Shown in pieces: positions 45,511-57,355 of a stretch of DNA of 64,000 nucleotides (within the stretch, counting starts at the first letter, position 1; each line of letters starts with the position of its first letter). The notes below the pieces were generated by a model. It had not been told where the DNA came from and ran no database searches. It saw only the letters and a list, made by a program, of their open reading frames with translations. The position numbers and the translations under genes were made by a program. Origin of the DNA: Mesorhabditis belari (Eukaryota > Nematoda > Chromadorea > Rhabditida > Rhabditidae); assembly GCA_958450365.1 (NCBI GenBank), contig CAUEEP010000878.1, positions 1 through 64,000 on the forward strand, given 5' to 3'.

Positions 45511-46236
45511 CACAGAAATTAAGTCAAAAATTGGTTTGACGTCAAAAACACGAAAAGTTGTAATAAAATAAGAAATCCTGAAAAGTATGTAGAAAATTGG
45601 GTTTGATAAAATTGTAAAGCTCTAAGGAATGCTGTTCAAGTTGTTCAAGGCGGCTGTAACAACTTGAAAACAACTTCAAGCAGGCGTGCATTCACAACTG
45701 GACAAGCTAATCTTTATTTGCTGATAACTAAACGTAAGAAAACTGAGCTAAAATGAAAAATTCTTAGCAACTTTACAGTGATGCCGGGAAAAAAAAAGCC
45801 ACGTTTTGCCAAAACTCTACACCTAAATTTGAGCTACTAAACGCCTTCCAAATTCTATGCTGTCAAAAGGTTTTAGATAGCAAAAAGCCGTACTTTTCCG
45901 TTATAAATCCGTTAAAATAGCCCCTGATCATTTAATAATCAAAAATCGATCAATTTAATCAAAATCAAAAAAAAATCAAAATAAGATCAATGAGGAATCC
46001 ATGCCGTAGCAACAATCATTCGTAGAAATCGTCCTTCCCCATTTCTTGTCGGATCATGAATTCAGCGAGGTAGCTCAAAAGGAAATGACATGCTGTGCCG
46101 AAAAGCTTCTTCTTTCTCCATTTGGCAGATCGCCATAGACGCTCGATTGACCGGTTAAGAACCGCTTTTTCTAGGGCAAAATTTAACGAGGAATTCGAAA
46201 AACGTGGTTTCGGAATGATTGGAGCTCGCTATCATA
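45511..46236. other. No gene seen
   Basis: AT-rich. The last 67 bases (46,171-46,237) recur at 46,735-46,801, flanking the TIR element between them. Confidence 0.4.
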
Positions 46237-46698
46237 GTTTTAACAGGTTTCCATCCGCGAAATGGCGTCGAAACGTCGAAGCGTCGAAACGTCGAAGCGT
46301 CGAAACGTCGAAACGTCGAAGCGTCGAAACGTCGAAACGTCGAAGCGTCGAAACGTCGAAACGTCGAAGCGTCGAAACGTCGAAGCGTCGAAACGTCGAA
46401 GCGTCGAAACGTCGAAGCGTCGAAGCGTCTCCAAATTGTTTAGCAAGCTCGGCAAGTGATCTTCCTTGACTCTTTCCGTTGATGATCGCTTGCTGATTTC
46501 GCTCGTCTAAATCCTTAGATCCCTTACGCTTTCCCATGGCTAAATTAAGCAAAATTAACTATTAAAATAAGTCAATAATAAAGAGAAGACATAAAAAAAC
46601 AAATATGCATAAGTTGAGTCTTCCAAAAAAAACCGATACGATCATTTGGTGGAAGCGCCCGTTTTAACGTCATTTTGCGGATGGAAACCTGTTAAAAC
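46237..46698 (-). mobile_element. TIR element with a transposase HTH fragment and an 8-base tandem array
   Basis: GTTTTAACAGGTTTCCATCC is inverted at 46,679-46,698. The minus strand starts MGKRKGSKDLDERNQQAI and continues GKSQGRSLAELAKQF, a Tc1/maT-type helix-turn-helix start, then runs into about 20 copies of GAARCGTC (46,264-46,432) where the rest of the transposase should be. Confidence 0.8.
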
Positions 46699-47093
46699 CG
46701 GTTAGAACCTGTTAAAACCTGTTAAAACCGGTTTCTAGCGCAAAATTTAGCGAGGAATTCGAAAAACGTGGTTTCGAAACGATTGGAGCTCGCTATCATA
46801 GAGAAAAATTCATTCTGAAAGTTGAATTTTTTGCTGAATTTTCAGTGGTCATCCTTGAAGGGCTGAAATGCTTCAAAAACTGATCTAAACTAAAATACAA
46901 AATATACCATTCGCTAGATCTTGAATTGAGCTTTCAGAATATAGATGGTGTTCGGGGTAACTCCCATGTTTAAATACCGAAAAAAGGGCTTGAGGATGGG
47001 ATTTTTGCGAGGATATTATTCTGTTCGGTACTTTATGTACCCGAAACTTTTAATCACAAATACCATCACAACAGTTGATCTTTCCAATACGTA

Positions 47094-48025
47094 TCAATAA
47101 CATTTACGACAAGCTTGCAAACGACGAAAATGAAAAAGAAATAAAAATAGGCAACTAAGCCACCATAAGAAATGGCACAAGTTCATCATGAATAGCACAA
47201 TCGATAACTGGGTGAACAAGCCGCCACTCTCCGACACATCATAGCCCATATGTGGAAGACAAATAAAGATGATGATAGCCTATAAAGGAGAAAATTCTAT
47301 TCGGTGAAGTTTCTTGAAAATAATTTTCCAATTCCCCACCAGATAAACGATAAAGGTGAACATGAATTTCGCTTTTTTCAGTAAAATTCCCGCAATACCG
47401 ATCGAAGTGAAAGCAATGTAGGTGAGAAAAAGTAGAATTCCGTAGATAGTATGAATTTTTGAGAAAAGGCTGTTCCAGAGGCTGAAAGAGAAAGCTTTTT
47501 TTAAAATGTACTTCACTAAACCTGCTCTTGCTACTATCCAAATGAACAAGTGTCCAAGTGATTGCATAGAAAAGGATATACAACACAGTGTAGCTGATGA
47601 GAAAACTCTGAATTTTAACTTGAAAGCGGATAATAACATTACTAACTTTGTGCTTCATTCTCGTCGTTGACCAAGAACCACGTTGAAGTGTCTGAAAAAG
47701 TTTTTGAAAGAATTTGAACTTCAAGAAGTTTGTCTAAAACATTTTATTAATCGTTGAACGTCATACACAAACATGTGGAGCTTCTGGTGGTCGAGTGCAC
47801 GGCAACTCTCTCACTTGAATATTGTTGTAGACATTAATAATGTTGATGTTGCGGTAATCTAAAAAAAATAAGTGCTAGAATATCTAGAAAAAAATCAAAC
47901 CACTGAAGTGAGAAATCGTTTCGTAATCATTCTCAGCTAAGCCAACGGGAAGCGCTAGGTCCAAATAAGCCACATGATCCATCAAGAAAATATCCCAAAA
48001 GTTGATTGTAGAACAAAAACGAAGG
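47094..48025 (-). CDS. Unrecognised protein with four predicted membrane helices (5' end not found)
   Basis: Seen, exons on the minus strand: 48025-47904 (NFWDIFLMDHVAYLDLALPV), 47858-47773, 47691-47647, 47607-47522 (helix SFLISYTVLYILFYAITW), 47481-47340 (helix YGILLFLTYIAFTSIGIAG), 47279-47094 (helices around IVYLAIIIFICLPHM and FMMNLCHFLWWLSCLFLF, ending RRLQACRKCY, TGA). All five junctions have GT/AG ends and matching phase. The first exon starts with an acceptor, so at least one 5' exon is missing; 48,030-48,700 offers no clear start. I do not recognise the family. Hydrophobic segments are about 20 residues each, so a tetraspan membrane protein is the safest description. Confidence 0.6.
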
Positions 48026-48426
48026 CTAAATTGAACTTTAAACTTCCAAAATACATTTAAAATCAGTTTTTATCCTTTACTATGCATAGTTATGCACAAA
48101 AAAAAACACAAAAATAATGAGGGGACAAATTTTGGTACTTTGAATGCATCACATTTTGTTTGGAGGAGCCACCTAAATTTTTTATTTCCTCACTTCCTTA
48201 CTAGGGATCATTGTTTATTTACCATCGAATTTCAACGTGCGACCTAGCCTATTTTGTAGCAAATTTTTCGCTGATCCCGAATATCTACGCCATTTTTATG
48301 TGATGGGTTCAAAATTTCGATTTAAATCCGTTTGAAGTTTTTGTGTAAAAAAAAAAAGCAGTTTTTGCGTGTTGCGCTATTTCTCTGACCGCGCGAGTAT
48401 CAAGCGATCTTGCGTTCATCAAAGGT

Positions 48427-48515
48427 ACGTCATTGTGGCCAAGTGGTAAGCGCGCTAGGCTCTCAAAATAATCGCTAGGCTTTTTGGCCCTGGTTTGAGC
48501 CCGGACTTGGGTAAA
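48427..48515 (+). pseudogene. tRNA-like SINE head
   Basis: TGGCCAAGTGGTAAGCGCG (A box) and TGGTTTGAGCCC (B box), with an expanded anticodon region. Acceptor strands do not pair. Confidence 0.5.
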
Positions 48516-48703
48516 ACTTTTGCTTTTTGTAAAAAAATTTTTTAGTATTTAATAAATTTTCTTGTTTTTATAAATTTTCTTGTTTTTATAAATTTTCATA
48601 AGTGTTTATACGTGCTTGTTTGTTGCTTTGTATTATTTTTTTTAAATAAATCACGTTTAAACTATCAAACAAGGTCATGAAATAAAGTTTTTCAAACTTA
48701 AAC

Positions 48704-49249
48704 TATTGGGTTGGTGAATTGAAAACTGCGGGACTTTGAACTAAAATTTATTGAACATAAAACCATCAATTCATTCCAAATAATTTCCATTATTATTGAC
48801 GACTTCTGCCCATTTTACAGGCAATTTGCGGATTCCTCTTTCGTAGTAGGATTTTGGTTTGTGTGTGAGACAAGTGTGAGACTCAAAAATAGAGGACTGG
48901 AGATGGAGACTGGAGATCCCAGTTTGAGCACTTTCTTCAAAAGAAACCCATTTTGGTGTCAATAGAAAAGTTGTAGAGAATCAAAAATTAGGCTTATAGA
49001 CAAATTTCCAAAAAGATACACTTAGTAGTTTCGCTTAAAATGCAAGTTTTGTTGCAAGTTTTGTGAAAATTCGTAACTTTCGCATTTCTTGAAAACCAGT
49101 TTTTGAATCGTTCTGAAAATTTGGATATAGGCTTAATTTTTGGTTCTCTACAACTTTTCCATTGACACCAAAATGGGTTTCTTTTGAAGAAAGTGCTCAA
49201 ACTGTCACATATGACAATAGCCCGCAGTTTTCCATTCACCAACCCAATA
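48704..49249 (-). mobile_element. Non-autonomous mariner element
   Basis: TATTGGGTTGGTGAATTGAA faces TTCCATTCACCAACCCAATA. The minus strand keeps YERGIRKLPVKWAEVVNNNG, the typical mariner C-terminus. ACCCATTTTGGTGTCAATAG is inverted internally near 49,165. Confidence 0.88.
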
Positions 49250-49657
49250 TTAATGAAAGCTATTAATGAAATCTATTAATGAAATCATTTTTTAAGCACA
49301 TGTCAATAAAGATTCTCTATGAAAAATTTGAAAACTAAAGTCAGTGAACTTCCAATACATTGTTGCATAAATTAGTGTTCATATGAATATGGCTATGCGA
49401 TGAATATTCACATTTATGACTTTAACAAGAATTTTTTTATAAAAAGTTTTTGTGTTTAGTGGTTTAGCGTGTTTAGCGTTCGTGTTTAGCGCTCTCGTTT
49501 ACCCCTAGAGAAATAAAAAACTGAAAAATTTAGGTGCCTCTCCCCAACCACCAAAGTACCAAAATTTTTAAACCAAAAAGAAATTCGACGTTTAATTTTG
49601 AATTTTTTAACCGTAAAGTTCAATGTAGCCAAAAAGAAAAAGTCACTAAAGCAATTG

Positions 49658-50180
49658 TATTGGGCTGGGGAGAATGAGTCGGCGCCGAAAATCAAAGAAA
49701 TTTCTAAAACTTATAGCAGACTTTGTCAAATGATATGCGTTTGATATCCGTAGAAGGGTAACTAATTCTCTACAAAATAATATTTAAAAGAGAACTCAAA
49801 CAGCGCCTCAACTCAACAAAGGATCATTTTTTCACAAAATCGATAAACTGTCATCTAGAGTAAACGGTTGGGAGGGATCTTCCTGAAAATTTGGTAACTT
49901 ATGTAATTGAGTGTGCTCTATCTTTTTTTATATAAACACCAAAGGAGGTTTATGTGGAAGAAACTGTTCAAGCAATGAGTCGGACTTTTTTGTCATTTTG
50001 ATTAGCTGTGTTTGGGAATCCATAAAATCCCAAAAAAGAAAAGCTTTGTGGAATCTCTCAAAAGCCATTTTGTAAAGAAATAGTGGACCATTTTGATGAA
50101 ACAAAACGCGTATTTAAAGAAGGTTTTATGGGTGCAAAAAGTTTCTTTAAATTTTCCGACTCATTCTCCCCAACCCAATA
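49658..50180. mobile_element. Mariner-like MITE, copy 1
   Basis: TATTGGGCTGGGGAGAATGA and its inverse. Copy 2 at 51,992-52,517 is in the opposite orientation. No coding capacity. Confidence 0.88.
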
Positions 50181-50390
50181 GCTAAAGATGCTCAAAAACT
50201 TGAAAGTGAAAAAGGCGGTGGGCTCATAAAAAGTAGGGAAAAGACAGAAGAGTCCTTTTGTGATAAAACTCAATAGCTAGAGCTAGCAATAAGGCTTGTT
50301 CATGCTATTTAAATGCTTTTTTGGCGAGTCGGTTTTTGGCATAAATCCAAAACGTTTTTGTATTAGAGCTTACAATTAGATCAACTTCTA

Positions 50391-50525
50391 AACAAGAACA
50401 TCCCATTAAAAAAAAACAAAAATTAACATTAACAAATTTATTCTCTAGATTGCTTTCAACAATTTTGGTTTATCTTTTCTTGAAAATATCTCCATGGGTG
50501 GCTGCACAAGCGTGCAAGCGTGATC
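50391..50525 (-). mobile_element. maT family 2, truncated copy
   Basis: Matches the 3' transposase end and left terminal region of the element at 50,861 (TCTCCATGGGTGGCTGCACA) but stops after about 135 bases. Confidence 0.65.
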
Positions 50526-50860
50526 AGACCTGCAAATCTTATAGAAAAACAACCACATCAAGTTCTTTGATTTAGCGTTTTGTAAGGCAATCGTTATGCA
50601 TTTCATTCTATTACAAAATCCTTTTAATGCGATGATAATTAAAGTTGAGTTTGTTCACAAACTTCACAAAGTTTTTTATTAAAGAATTTTCAAGATTGAT
50701 CAAATTAGAGGAAAAAACTTCATTACTTTGGGAATGGGTGTAAAAGTGATGAGTCTAGAGAAATAAAGAAGAGACTAAACTAGGGCCAAAGAATGTAAGG
50801 GGCACTTTTTGTGGCTCTGTAACTCTGTAACTCTGTAACTCTGTAAGTCGATCTGTAACT

Positions 50861-51455
50861 ACATGGTGCCCCAAAATTACCCGAACCAATAAAACTCACG
50901 GTTTAAAAATCTTTTCATCGAAAAAACAAAGTTTAACATTAAGAAATTTATTCTTTAGCTTGTTTTCAACAATTTGTTTTATTTCTTTTCCGAAATATCT
51001 CCATGGGCTGCACGTTTTGGAAAGCCGTCGATGGTGGCCAAAAGTTCAGCGAGTTCAGCCCAAGCTTTCAGCCCAGCGAGTTCAGCCCAAGTTTTCTGGA
51101 GTGATTTTTTCAATGAATCGATACTTGAATGTGCTTTTGAGCAAGCTTTTGAGCAAACTTTTGCTTCGAGAACACTCCAGACTGGGTAAGCCATCAGATT
51201 TAAATCGGGGCTTGATGGTGGCCACTGCTTAACGCTGAACGAAACTTTCCAGATGACATATGGAAAGTTTCGTTCACACCACTCTTGGACAATTCAGGCT
51301 TTGTGGACAGGCGCCCCATCCTGCTAAATAACATTTTAAAAGTCTTTAAAAGTTTTTAAAAGTCAAAATTTGTATAATAAACAAAAAAGCAGCAAAGATA
51401 GCCAATCCAAAAGCGTGGCAAACGGCGGTTGATTTGGGTAATATTGAGACACCCT
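50861..51455 (-). mobile_element. maT family 2, copy with transposase remnant
   Basis: ATGGTGCCCCAAAATTACCC at the left and GGGTAATATTGAGACACCCT at the right are inverted. The minus strand reads VWSVLEAKVCSKAHSSIDSL-like with duplicated CSKA and AWAEL segments and ends FPKRAAHGDISEKK, a Tc1/mariner C-terminus. Confidence 0.82.
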
Positions 51456-51639
51456 GTAAAACAGAAGATTGTGATTTTCAGTTTGACTCTTTCATGCCCA
51501 TATACAAATCCGTATTTTCTCTTTGAGCTCGTTATGGCTAAAGGAATGAAATGACTTAATGACTGTAAAACTGCTGAGAATTTTTCATTTTGGTTATTTT
51601 TCTTACGCTTAGTTATCAGCAAATAAATATTAGGTGGTC

Positions 51640-51900
51640 CAGTATAGTAACCGGGTCGTAGGGTCGATCTTGGGAGATTTGAAACACGACCCGCCTCTTT
51701 GCCATCGACAATCCAACTTTGAGCTCAAATATCTTCGTATTGGGTTGCCCAATTGAAATAGTTTTTGTACCAATCGCTAGAGAAAGACTTGCCGCATCTA
51801 ATGATACCAAGAATATTTAAATTCGACAGCCCAACACCAAGATATTTGAGCCCAAAGTTAGATTGTTAATGAAAAAGGGGCGGCGCTATCAAATGTCAGA
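51640..51900. mobile_element. Inverted-repeat MITE, related to 37,890-38,165
   Basis: GAGCTCAAATATCTTCGTAT and an inverted counterpart (AAGATATTTGAGCCCAAAG) flank GCCCAACACCAAG, with GGGGCGG at the edge. Confidence 0.6.
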
Positions 51901-51991
51901 TAATCTCCGCCCCTTATTTGGTGCGTTTCTTAAAATGCCTGAAAAAGTTCTAAAATAAAAGATTTTTCAAAAAATTCAAAAGAGTCATTTT

Positions 51992-52517
51992 GTATTGGGT
52001 TGGGGAGAATGAGTCGGCGCCGAAATTTAAAGAAACTTTTTGCACCCATAAAACCTTCTTTAAATACACGTTTTGTTTCATCAAAATGGTCCACTATTTC
52101 TTTACAAAATGGCTTTTGAGAGATTCCACAAAGCTTTTCTTTTTTGGGATTTTATGGATTCCCAAACACAGCTAATCAAAATGGCAAAGAGTCCGACTCA
52201 TCATTTGAACAGTTTCTTTCACATAAACCTTCTTTGGTGTTTATATAAAAAAGATAGAGCACATTCAATTACTTAAGTTGCCAAATTTGCAGGAAGATCC
52301 CACCAATGGTTTTTTCTAGATCACAGTTTGTAGTTTTTGTGAAAAAATGGCTTTTTCTTGAGCGGAGGCGCTGTTTGAATTTTCTTTTAAATGTGATTTT
52401 GTAGAGAATTAGTTAACCATTCTACTCACATCAAACGCATATTATTTGACGAAGTCGAATAGAAGTTTTAGACATTTTTTTCATTTTCGGCGCCGACTCA
52501 TTCTCCCCAACCCAATA
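51992..52517. mobile_element. Mariner-like MITE, copy 2 (inverted relative to 49,658)
   Basis: TATTGGGTTGGGGAGAATGA with its inverse at 52,498-52,517. Strong similarity to copy 1 over the full length on the opposite strand. Confidence 0.9.
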
Positions 52518-53092
52518 TTTCGAGTGCATGGATCGGCTTTGTAAAACCCCTTCAACTATGTGGCTTTTTCCAATATTGTTGTTAGTTTTTACGCGTAAAA
52601 AGCGACTCATTATTATTTAAAAAAGCGACTCATTATTATTCAAGAGAAAAGAGCAAAAACCTATTGTTTCAAGAAAGAAAATGAGCATTAGCTTTCTCTT
52701 GAAACAAAGCTTCAGTATCAATCAATATCTCATCTGATAAATCAATATCTGATCTGACGTTGATTTATAAAGTATTCCACGAAATTTCTGTTTTTTTTAA
52801 CGTTCTCGCTAAAAGCTCTCGGTTGATTTGGTTTCATGAATGTTTATAGCCAAAAGATACCCAACCTTTCACAGAATTTATTGCTTATTATTGTTTTTAA
52901 ATAGCTCCTTTAGATTTCGACTTATGCTTTAGATTCGTTGCGAAAGCCAATTCGAAAAAAGTTTCTATGCTCGCTTTTTTATTGCAAAAATATTTATATC
53001 AAAATTATAAACTTATTGAAAACTGTTGGTGTAGTTTGAAAGTGATAAACAATTTTTTTTTTGCAGATTTCTAGTCGTGTGAGTTCTAAGGT
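52518..53092. other. No gene confirmed
   Basis: May hold 5' exons of the receptor fragment at 53,750, but no exon could be fixed. Confidence 0.3.
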
Positions 53093-53314
53093 TACCGTAT
53101 TTTCTCTAATAGTAGTGCACCCCGGCGAGCCGAGTTGGTGACGATTTTACGGTTTCCAAGCTTTTGCAGAAGCTCAACACTCAAATCCCCCACTAGATCT
53201 CATCGTCAGCTACATTTTCCGATCCCACATCGATAGGTTCTGATAAGCGGTTCTCGAGATTTCGAGCAATTTAGGTGACGCTCAGGGTGCACTACTATTA
53301 GAGAAAATACTGTA
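53093..53314. mobile_element. MITE family A, copy 4 (inverted relative to the others)
   Basis: TACCGTATTTTCTCTAATAG ends, 222 bases, with the internal order reversed compared with the other three copies. Confidence 0.92.
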
Positions 53315-53749
53315 ATATTAGATTGGTAACTTGAAAGTTGGTACTGGTAAAGTAAGTTTCTTATACTGGTAATAACTCGTGCGATTACAGAGCTCACAAA
53401 AATGGTGATAACTCAAAAACTAAAGAAGCTATTTAAAAATGGTAGTAAGCCTTAGATTCTGTAAAAATCTTGTGTTTTAAAAAAAGAAATGGAAAAATTT
53501 CTGTCTGAGATAAAAGAATCTAATCTTTTCCGCTGGGTACCTCTACGCGGATTTGTACACTTTTGGTGGATACATGTTCAGTTCAAAGCTTTATGTTTAT
53601 ATGGCATTCGGTGATTGCTTTGGTTGGTGTTTTGAGAAGAATATCTAAATCGAATGCCTTTTTAGAAGAAAAGAGTTTGCTTTTCGGGAATTTCTAGACT
53701 CAGACTCATAAAAATCTTGTAACACAGCAAAGACCCGGATTCTGTTTAG

Positions 53750-53871
53750 TTTGGATTTACCAGCACGATTACTATTTGTTCGCTAGCTTTTCGGTTTTCG
53801 CTCTAATTGTTGATTTGGCCACAATGAGAAAACTTCGAAAAGTGATGCTCGAAGCGACAGCTGAGAACTTG
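53750..53871 (+). CDS. Srx-like chemoreceptor exon, probably a partial or decayed gene
   Basis: Seen: GTTTAG acceptor, 40 codons open in one phase, then a GTAGAG donor. The peptide is one membrane helix followed by a basic loop (SFSVFALIVDLATMRKLRKV). Known: Srx chemoreceptors of nematodes have a D-xx-T-xx-KLRK motif at the end of the fifth helix. A following exon at about 53,909 soon meets TGA. A membrane-like frame at 53,540-53,650 (YLYADLYTFGGYMFSSKLYV) may be an upstream exon, but its acceptor was not found. A transposon fossil begins 250 bases downstream. Inferred: a receptor relic related to the gene at 57,356. Confidence 0.5.
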
Positions 53872-54116
53872 GTAGAGTTTTTTTGTTCTGAAACCTTAAA
53901 ACTCTAGCAGAGAAGCGTCACCGATGTTCAACAAAAGCGCTCGGCTTGACTCGGTGTTCAAGTGAGCAGAAAACAAAGCAAATCGACCTGAATTCCCTAC
54001 AATTCTAATTCGAGAAAAGCAGTGTTTAGTAAAAAAAAGCTTAGACTTTTAACCCACTAAAGAATCCTCTAAATGAGGCTCTCAGAAAATTTCTTTTTTG
54101 GTGATCTGTAGAAATG

Positions 54117-54405
54117 CCCATTGGATTACTCAGTCTGGAGTTTTCTAGAAGCCAGCACATGTGCAAAAGCACATAAAAATATCGAAAGTTTGAAGAAGGT
54201 GCTCAGCAAAGCATGTGATACCCTCGATGATGCCTATTTGCTCGCCACGGTCAACGCGCTTACTGTTACTGTTACTGTTATATGTTGTCAACTGTTATAT
54301 GTTGGTCAACGCGTTTCCCAAACGTTTGCAGGCCTGTCTGAATGCCATACGCAAGCTGATCATTTATACAGTGGAATACTATTGGAGAATAGAAAAAAGA
54401 ATAAC
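54117..54405 (+). pseudogene. maT transposase C-terminal fossil
   Basis: LDYSVWSFLEASTCAKAHKN and IESLKKVLSKACDTLDDAYL, then frameshifts into a Lys-rich end. Matches the last third of maT-type transposases. No inverted repeats seen. Confidence 0.75.
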
Positions 54406-54422
54406 TAGGAGGCAACAATAAC

Positions 54423-54691
54423 TACCGTAAATACTGTAATAGTACCCCACCCCCATAATGACGGCGCGGAGTGTTGCGTAGTCTAGCTTTGAACGAGTTT
54501 TTCTCGACACTGGTTTATGCTACAATGCTCGTTTAAATATCAAAAAATAGCTGAAATTCAGGGCTTTTTTTGATATAAAAGACGCATTTTTTTGAAAGTA
54601 CGGGCGCTTTGAAAAAAATGAAATACTAGAAAACTTTTGCGACTACGCGACTTTACGAGGGGGTTGGGGTACTATTACAGTATTTACGGTA
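54423..54691. mobile_element. MITE family B, copy 2
   Basis: TACCGTAAATACTGTAATAG and its inverse, 269 bases. Only 30 bases from the stop of the cysteine-rich protein gene. Confidence 0.92.
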
Positions 54692-54720
54692 GATGTTATT
54701 TTTCCGGATGGTTTCTCGCT

Positions 54721-55527
54721 TCAGCACAGAGCCAAAGAGGCACAACACGTAGCCGGTGCTCCATTGAGTCGACTGCATGCGGCTAGCGAGTTCATAAACT
54801 GTAACTTTTCTCTTATTTTATAATCTTTTTTCCTTTCTCACGTTGTAAAGTGTGCCAGCACAAGTCTCATCAAAACTGCACGAGGACATTATTATTGGTG
54901 CCATACATTCAGAGTCCGAACAGCCTTTGGTCTCGGCCGTCTAAATACAAAAATTTGAGCTAAAACTTTAAGCTTTAGAGCTTTCTCTGTAGATTATAAA
55001 GAGAAAACATAGCATTTGTTTATTTCTTTAGAATTTACATGTGTAAGTTACTTGTTTTTTTTCCAAGTTACGAACGAAAATCTTAATTAAAAAAAGGAGC
55101 TCCCGGAGCGCCAGCAATGGGTTCGCCACTATCGGGTTAATTACCGTAAATACTATAATAGTACCCCACCCCCATAATGACGGTGCGAAGTGTTGCGTAG
55201 TCTAGTTTTGCACGAGCTTTTCTCGACACTGGTTTATGCTACAATGCGCGCTTATGTATCAAAAAATAGCTGAAATCCAGGGCTATTTTTTGATACCAAA
55301 GATGCATTTTTCGAAAGTACGAGCGCTTTGAAAAAAATGAAATACTAAAAAACTTTTGCGACTACGCGACTGTACGACGGGGGTGGGGTACTATGAAAGT
55401 ATTTACGGTAGGTATAATTAGTTTAAAGAAAAACCTGAACGGTTGTCTTGCATTGAGAGCAATACAAAGCGCTGTTTCCAGCGTGTAACAAGCAAAAGAG
55501 GCAAAGAAGTGCGAGAGCAAGTCTCAT
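54721..55527 (-). CDS. Small secreted cysteine-rich protein (ET-module-like)
   Basis: Seen, three exons on the minus strand: 55527-55435, 54940-54842, 54798-54721, all phase 0, 89 residues in total. Residues 1-19 are a signal peptide (MRLALALLCLFCLLHAGNS). The mature 70 residues start ALYCSQCKT and hold ten cysteines in the pattern C-x2-C...C-x4-C...C-x4-C...C...CC...C, ending CCASLALC. Known: short nematode secreted proteins with ET-type or three-finger modules have this layout; the family match is by pattern only. A TTTTAG site five bases before the ATG looks like a trans-splice acceptor. Intron 1 contains a family B MITE. Function unknown. Confidence 0.65.
55142..55410. mobile_element. MITE family B, copy 3 (inside intron 1 of the cysteine-rich gene)
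   Basis: TACCGTAAATACTATAATAG and its inverse, 269 bases. Confidence 0.92.
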
Positions 55528-55882
55528 TGTGTCTAAAAGTGTAACGCATACTTTTGTTCCCTTTTTATGGTGGAACCTCTTATCGGAAAACAGCGTAAAC
55601 GCCCAAAAATCTTCGTAAAAGCTCATAAAAGAGAATTCCATTGGGTTCTCTAGCCATCTAAAGCTTTTATGAGCAGTTTATTGAAGCTATAAATGTATGG
55701 TTTTTTTTTGTTTTAGACTAACAAATGTGTTTATGCCAGAATAAAATTTGAAAATCATGAAAATAGAGCACATTAAAACATGAAATATAAATTCATTTAT
55801 TATAGCTGGTTTTGTGTTTGAACTAAGCCTAGTTTCTAGTTTTATCTGTTTCCAACTCTTAATCAACGAAGAAATAAAAATA

Positions 55883-56165
55883 CAGGATTCCCCAAAATTA
55901 CCCGGAACCAATAAAACTCATAGTTTAAAAACCTTTTCATCGAAAAAAAACAAAAATTTACATTAACAAATTTATTCTCTAGATTGCTTTCAACAATTTG
56001 GTTTATTTTTTCTCGAAAATATCTCCATGGGTGGCTGCACAAGAGGCTAGACGTTTTGGAAAGCCGTCGATGGTGGCTAAAAGATACGCACGATGATTTT
56101 CTGAAGTGATTTTTCAATGAATCAATGCTTGAATGTGCTTTTGAGCAAGCTTTTGCTTCGAGACA
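55883..56165 (-). mobile_element. maT family 2, truncated copy
   Basis: Left end and transposase 3' part as in 50,861 (CCAAAATTACCCGGAACCAA), cut at a GATGCTACC tandem repeat. Confidence 0.75.
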
Positions 56166-56310
56166 ACCGATGCTACCGATGCTACCGATGCTACCGATGC
56201 TACCGATGACAATTCATATTGTACGAGGTGAACAAAAAGTTCCCGCATACTTGACAAAAGAAGCTCGATTTTTCAGCTAAAACCCAAATCGAGATTCGAC
56301 TTACTATCTA

Positions 56311-56861
56311 CAAGGTGCTCCAAAATTACCCGACGACGACTTCGACCAATAAAACTCATGGTTTAAAAACCTTTTCATCGAAAAAAACAAAAATTAACAT
56401 TAAGAAATTTATTCTCTAGCTTGTTTTCAACAATTTGGTTTATTTCTTTTCAAAAATATCTCCATGGGCTGCACGTTTTGGAAAGCCGTCGATGGTGGCC
56501 AAAAGATACGCACGATCGAGTTCAGCCCAAGCTTTCTGGAGTGATTTTTTCAATGAATCGATGCTTGAATGTGCTTTTAAGCAAGCTTTTGAGCAAACTT
56601 TTGCTTCGAGAACACTCCAGACCGAGTAATCTATCAGATTTAAATCGGCGCTTGATGGTGGCCACTGCTTAAAGCTGATGACATCTGGAAAGTTTCGTTC
56701 ACACCACTCTTAGACAATTCGGGCTTTGTGGACAGGCGCCCCATCCTGCTGAATAACATTTTAAAAGTCAAAATTTGCATAATAAACAAAAAAGCAGCAA
56801 AGATAGCCAATCCAAAAGCGCGGCAAACGGCGGTTGATTTGGGTAATATTGAGACACCCTG
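56311..56861 (-). mobile_element. maT family 2, second long copy
   Basis: Same termini and transposase remnant as 50,861-51,455, without the duplicated AWAEL segment. About 551 bases. Confidence 0.82.
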
Positions 56862-57355
56862 TAAAACAGAAGATTGTGATTTTCAGTTTGACTCTTTCAT
56901 GCCTATATACAAATCCGTATTTTCTCTTTGAGCTCGTTATGGCTGAAGGAATGAAATGACCAAAAGAGCTAGCTAATGGTAAAAACTTTAAACATAAGAG
57001 CTTCTTTTAAAGTGGTAAGCCTGCGTTTTTCGATGCGTTTTTAAATTTGACGTTAAAAATCTAAAATTCAGTCAAAAAAAGGGGAAAAAGAAGCTTTTAT
57101 CCTATTGAAAATTTTCAAATCGTTTTCTTTCTGAATATCTGGAAAAACTTGTTTCTTTTGGTTTTTCTGTAGTCGAGAATTTACCCGAAAACTTAGAAAG
57201 CCTGACCTTTTCGGATAATTATACATTCGAAAGAGATTTTCAAAGGATCCAGTAATTAACTAAATATAGAGCTTGGGCTGTTTTTAAAAGCTCAATTAAG
57301 TTTACCGGAAGTAGCCCGGGTCGCTTTCAAATAGTTGCTATTTTCAAATTGAAAG

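Noticed and set aside
46095..46469. Arg/Ser/Val-rich frames on both strands
   Set aside because: Created by the 8-base GAARCGTC array inside a TIR element.
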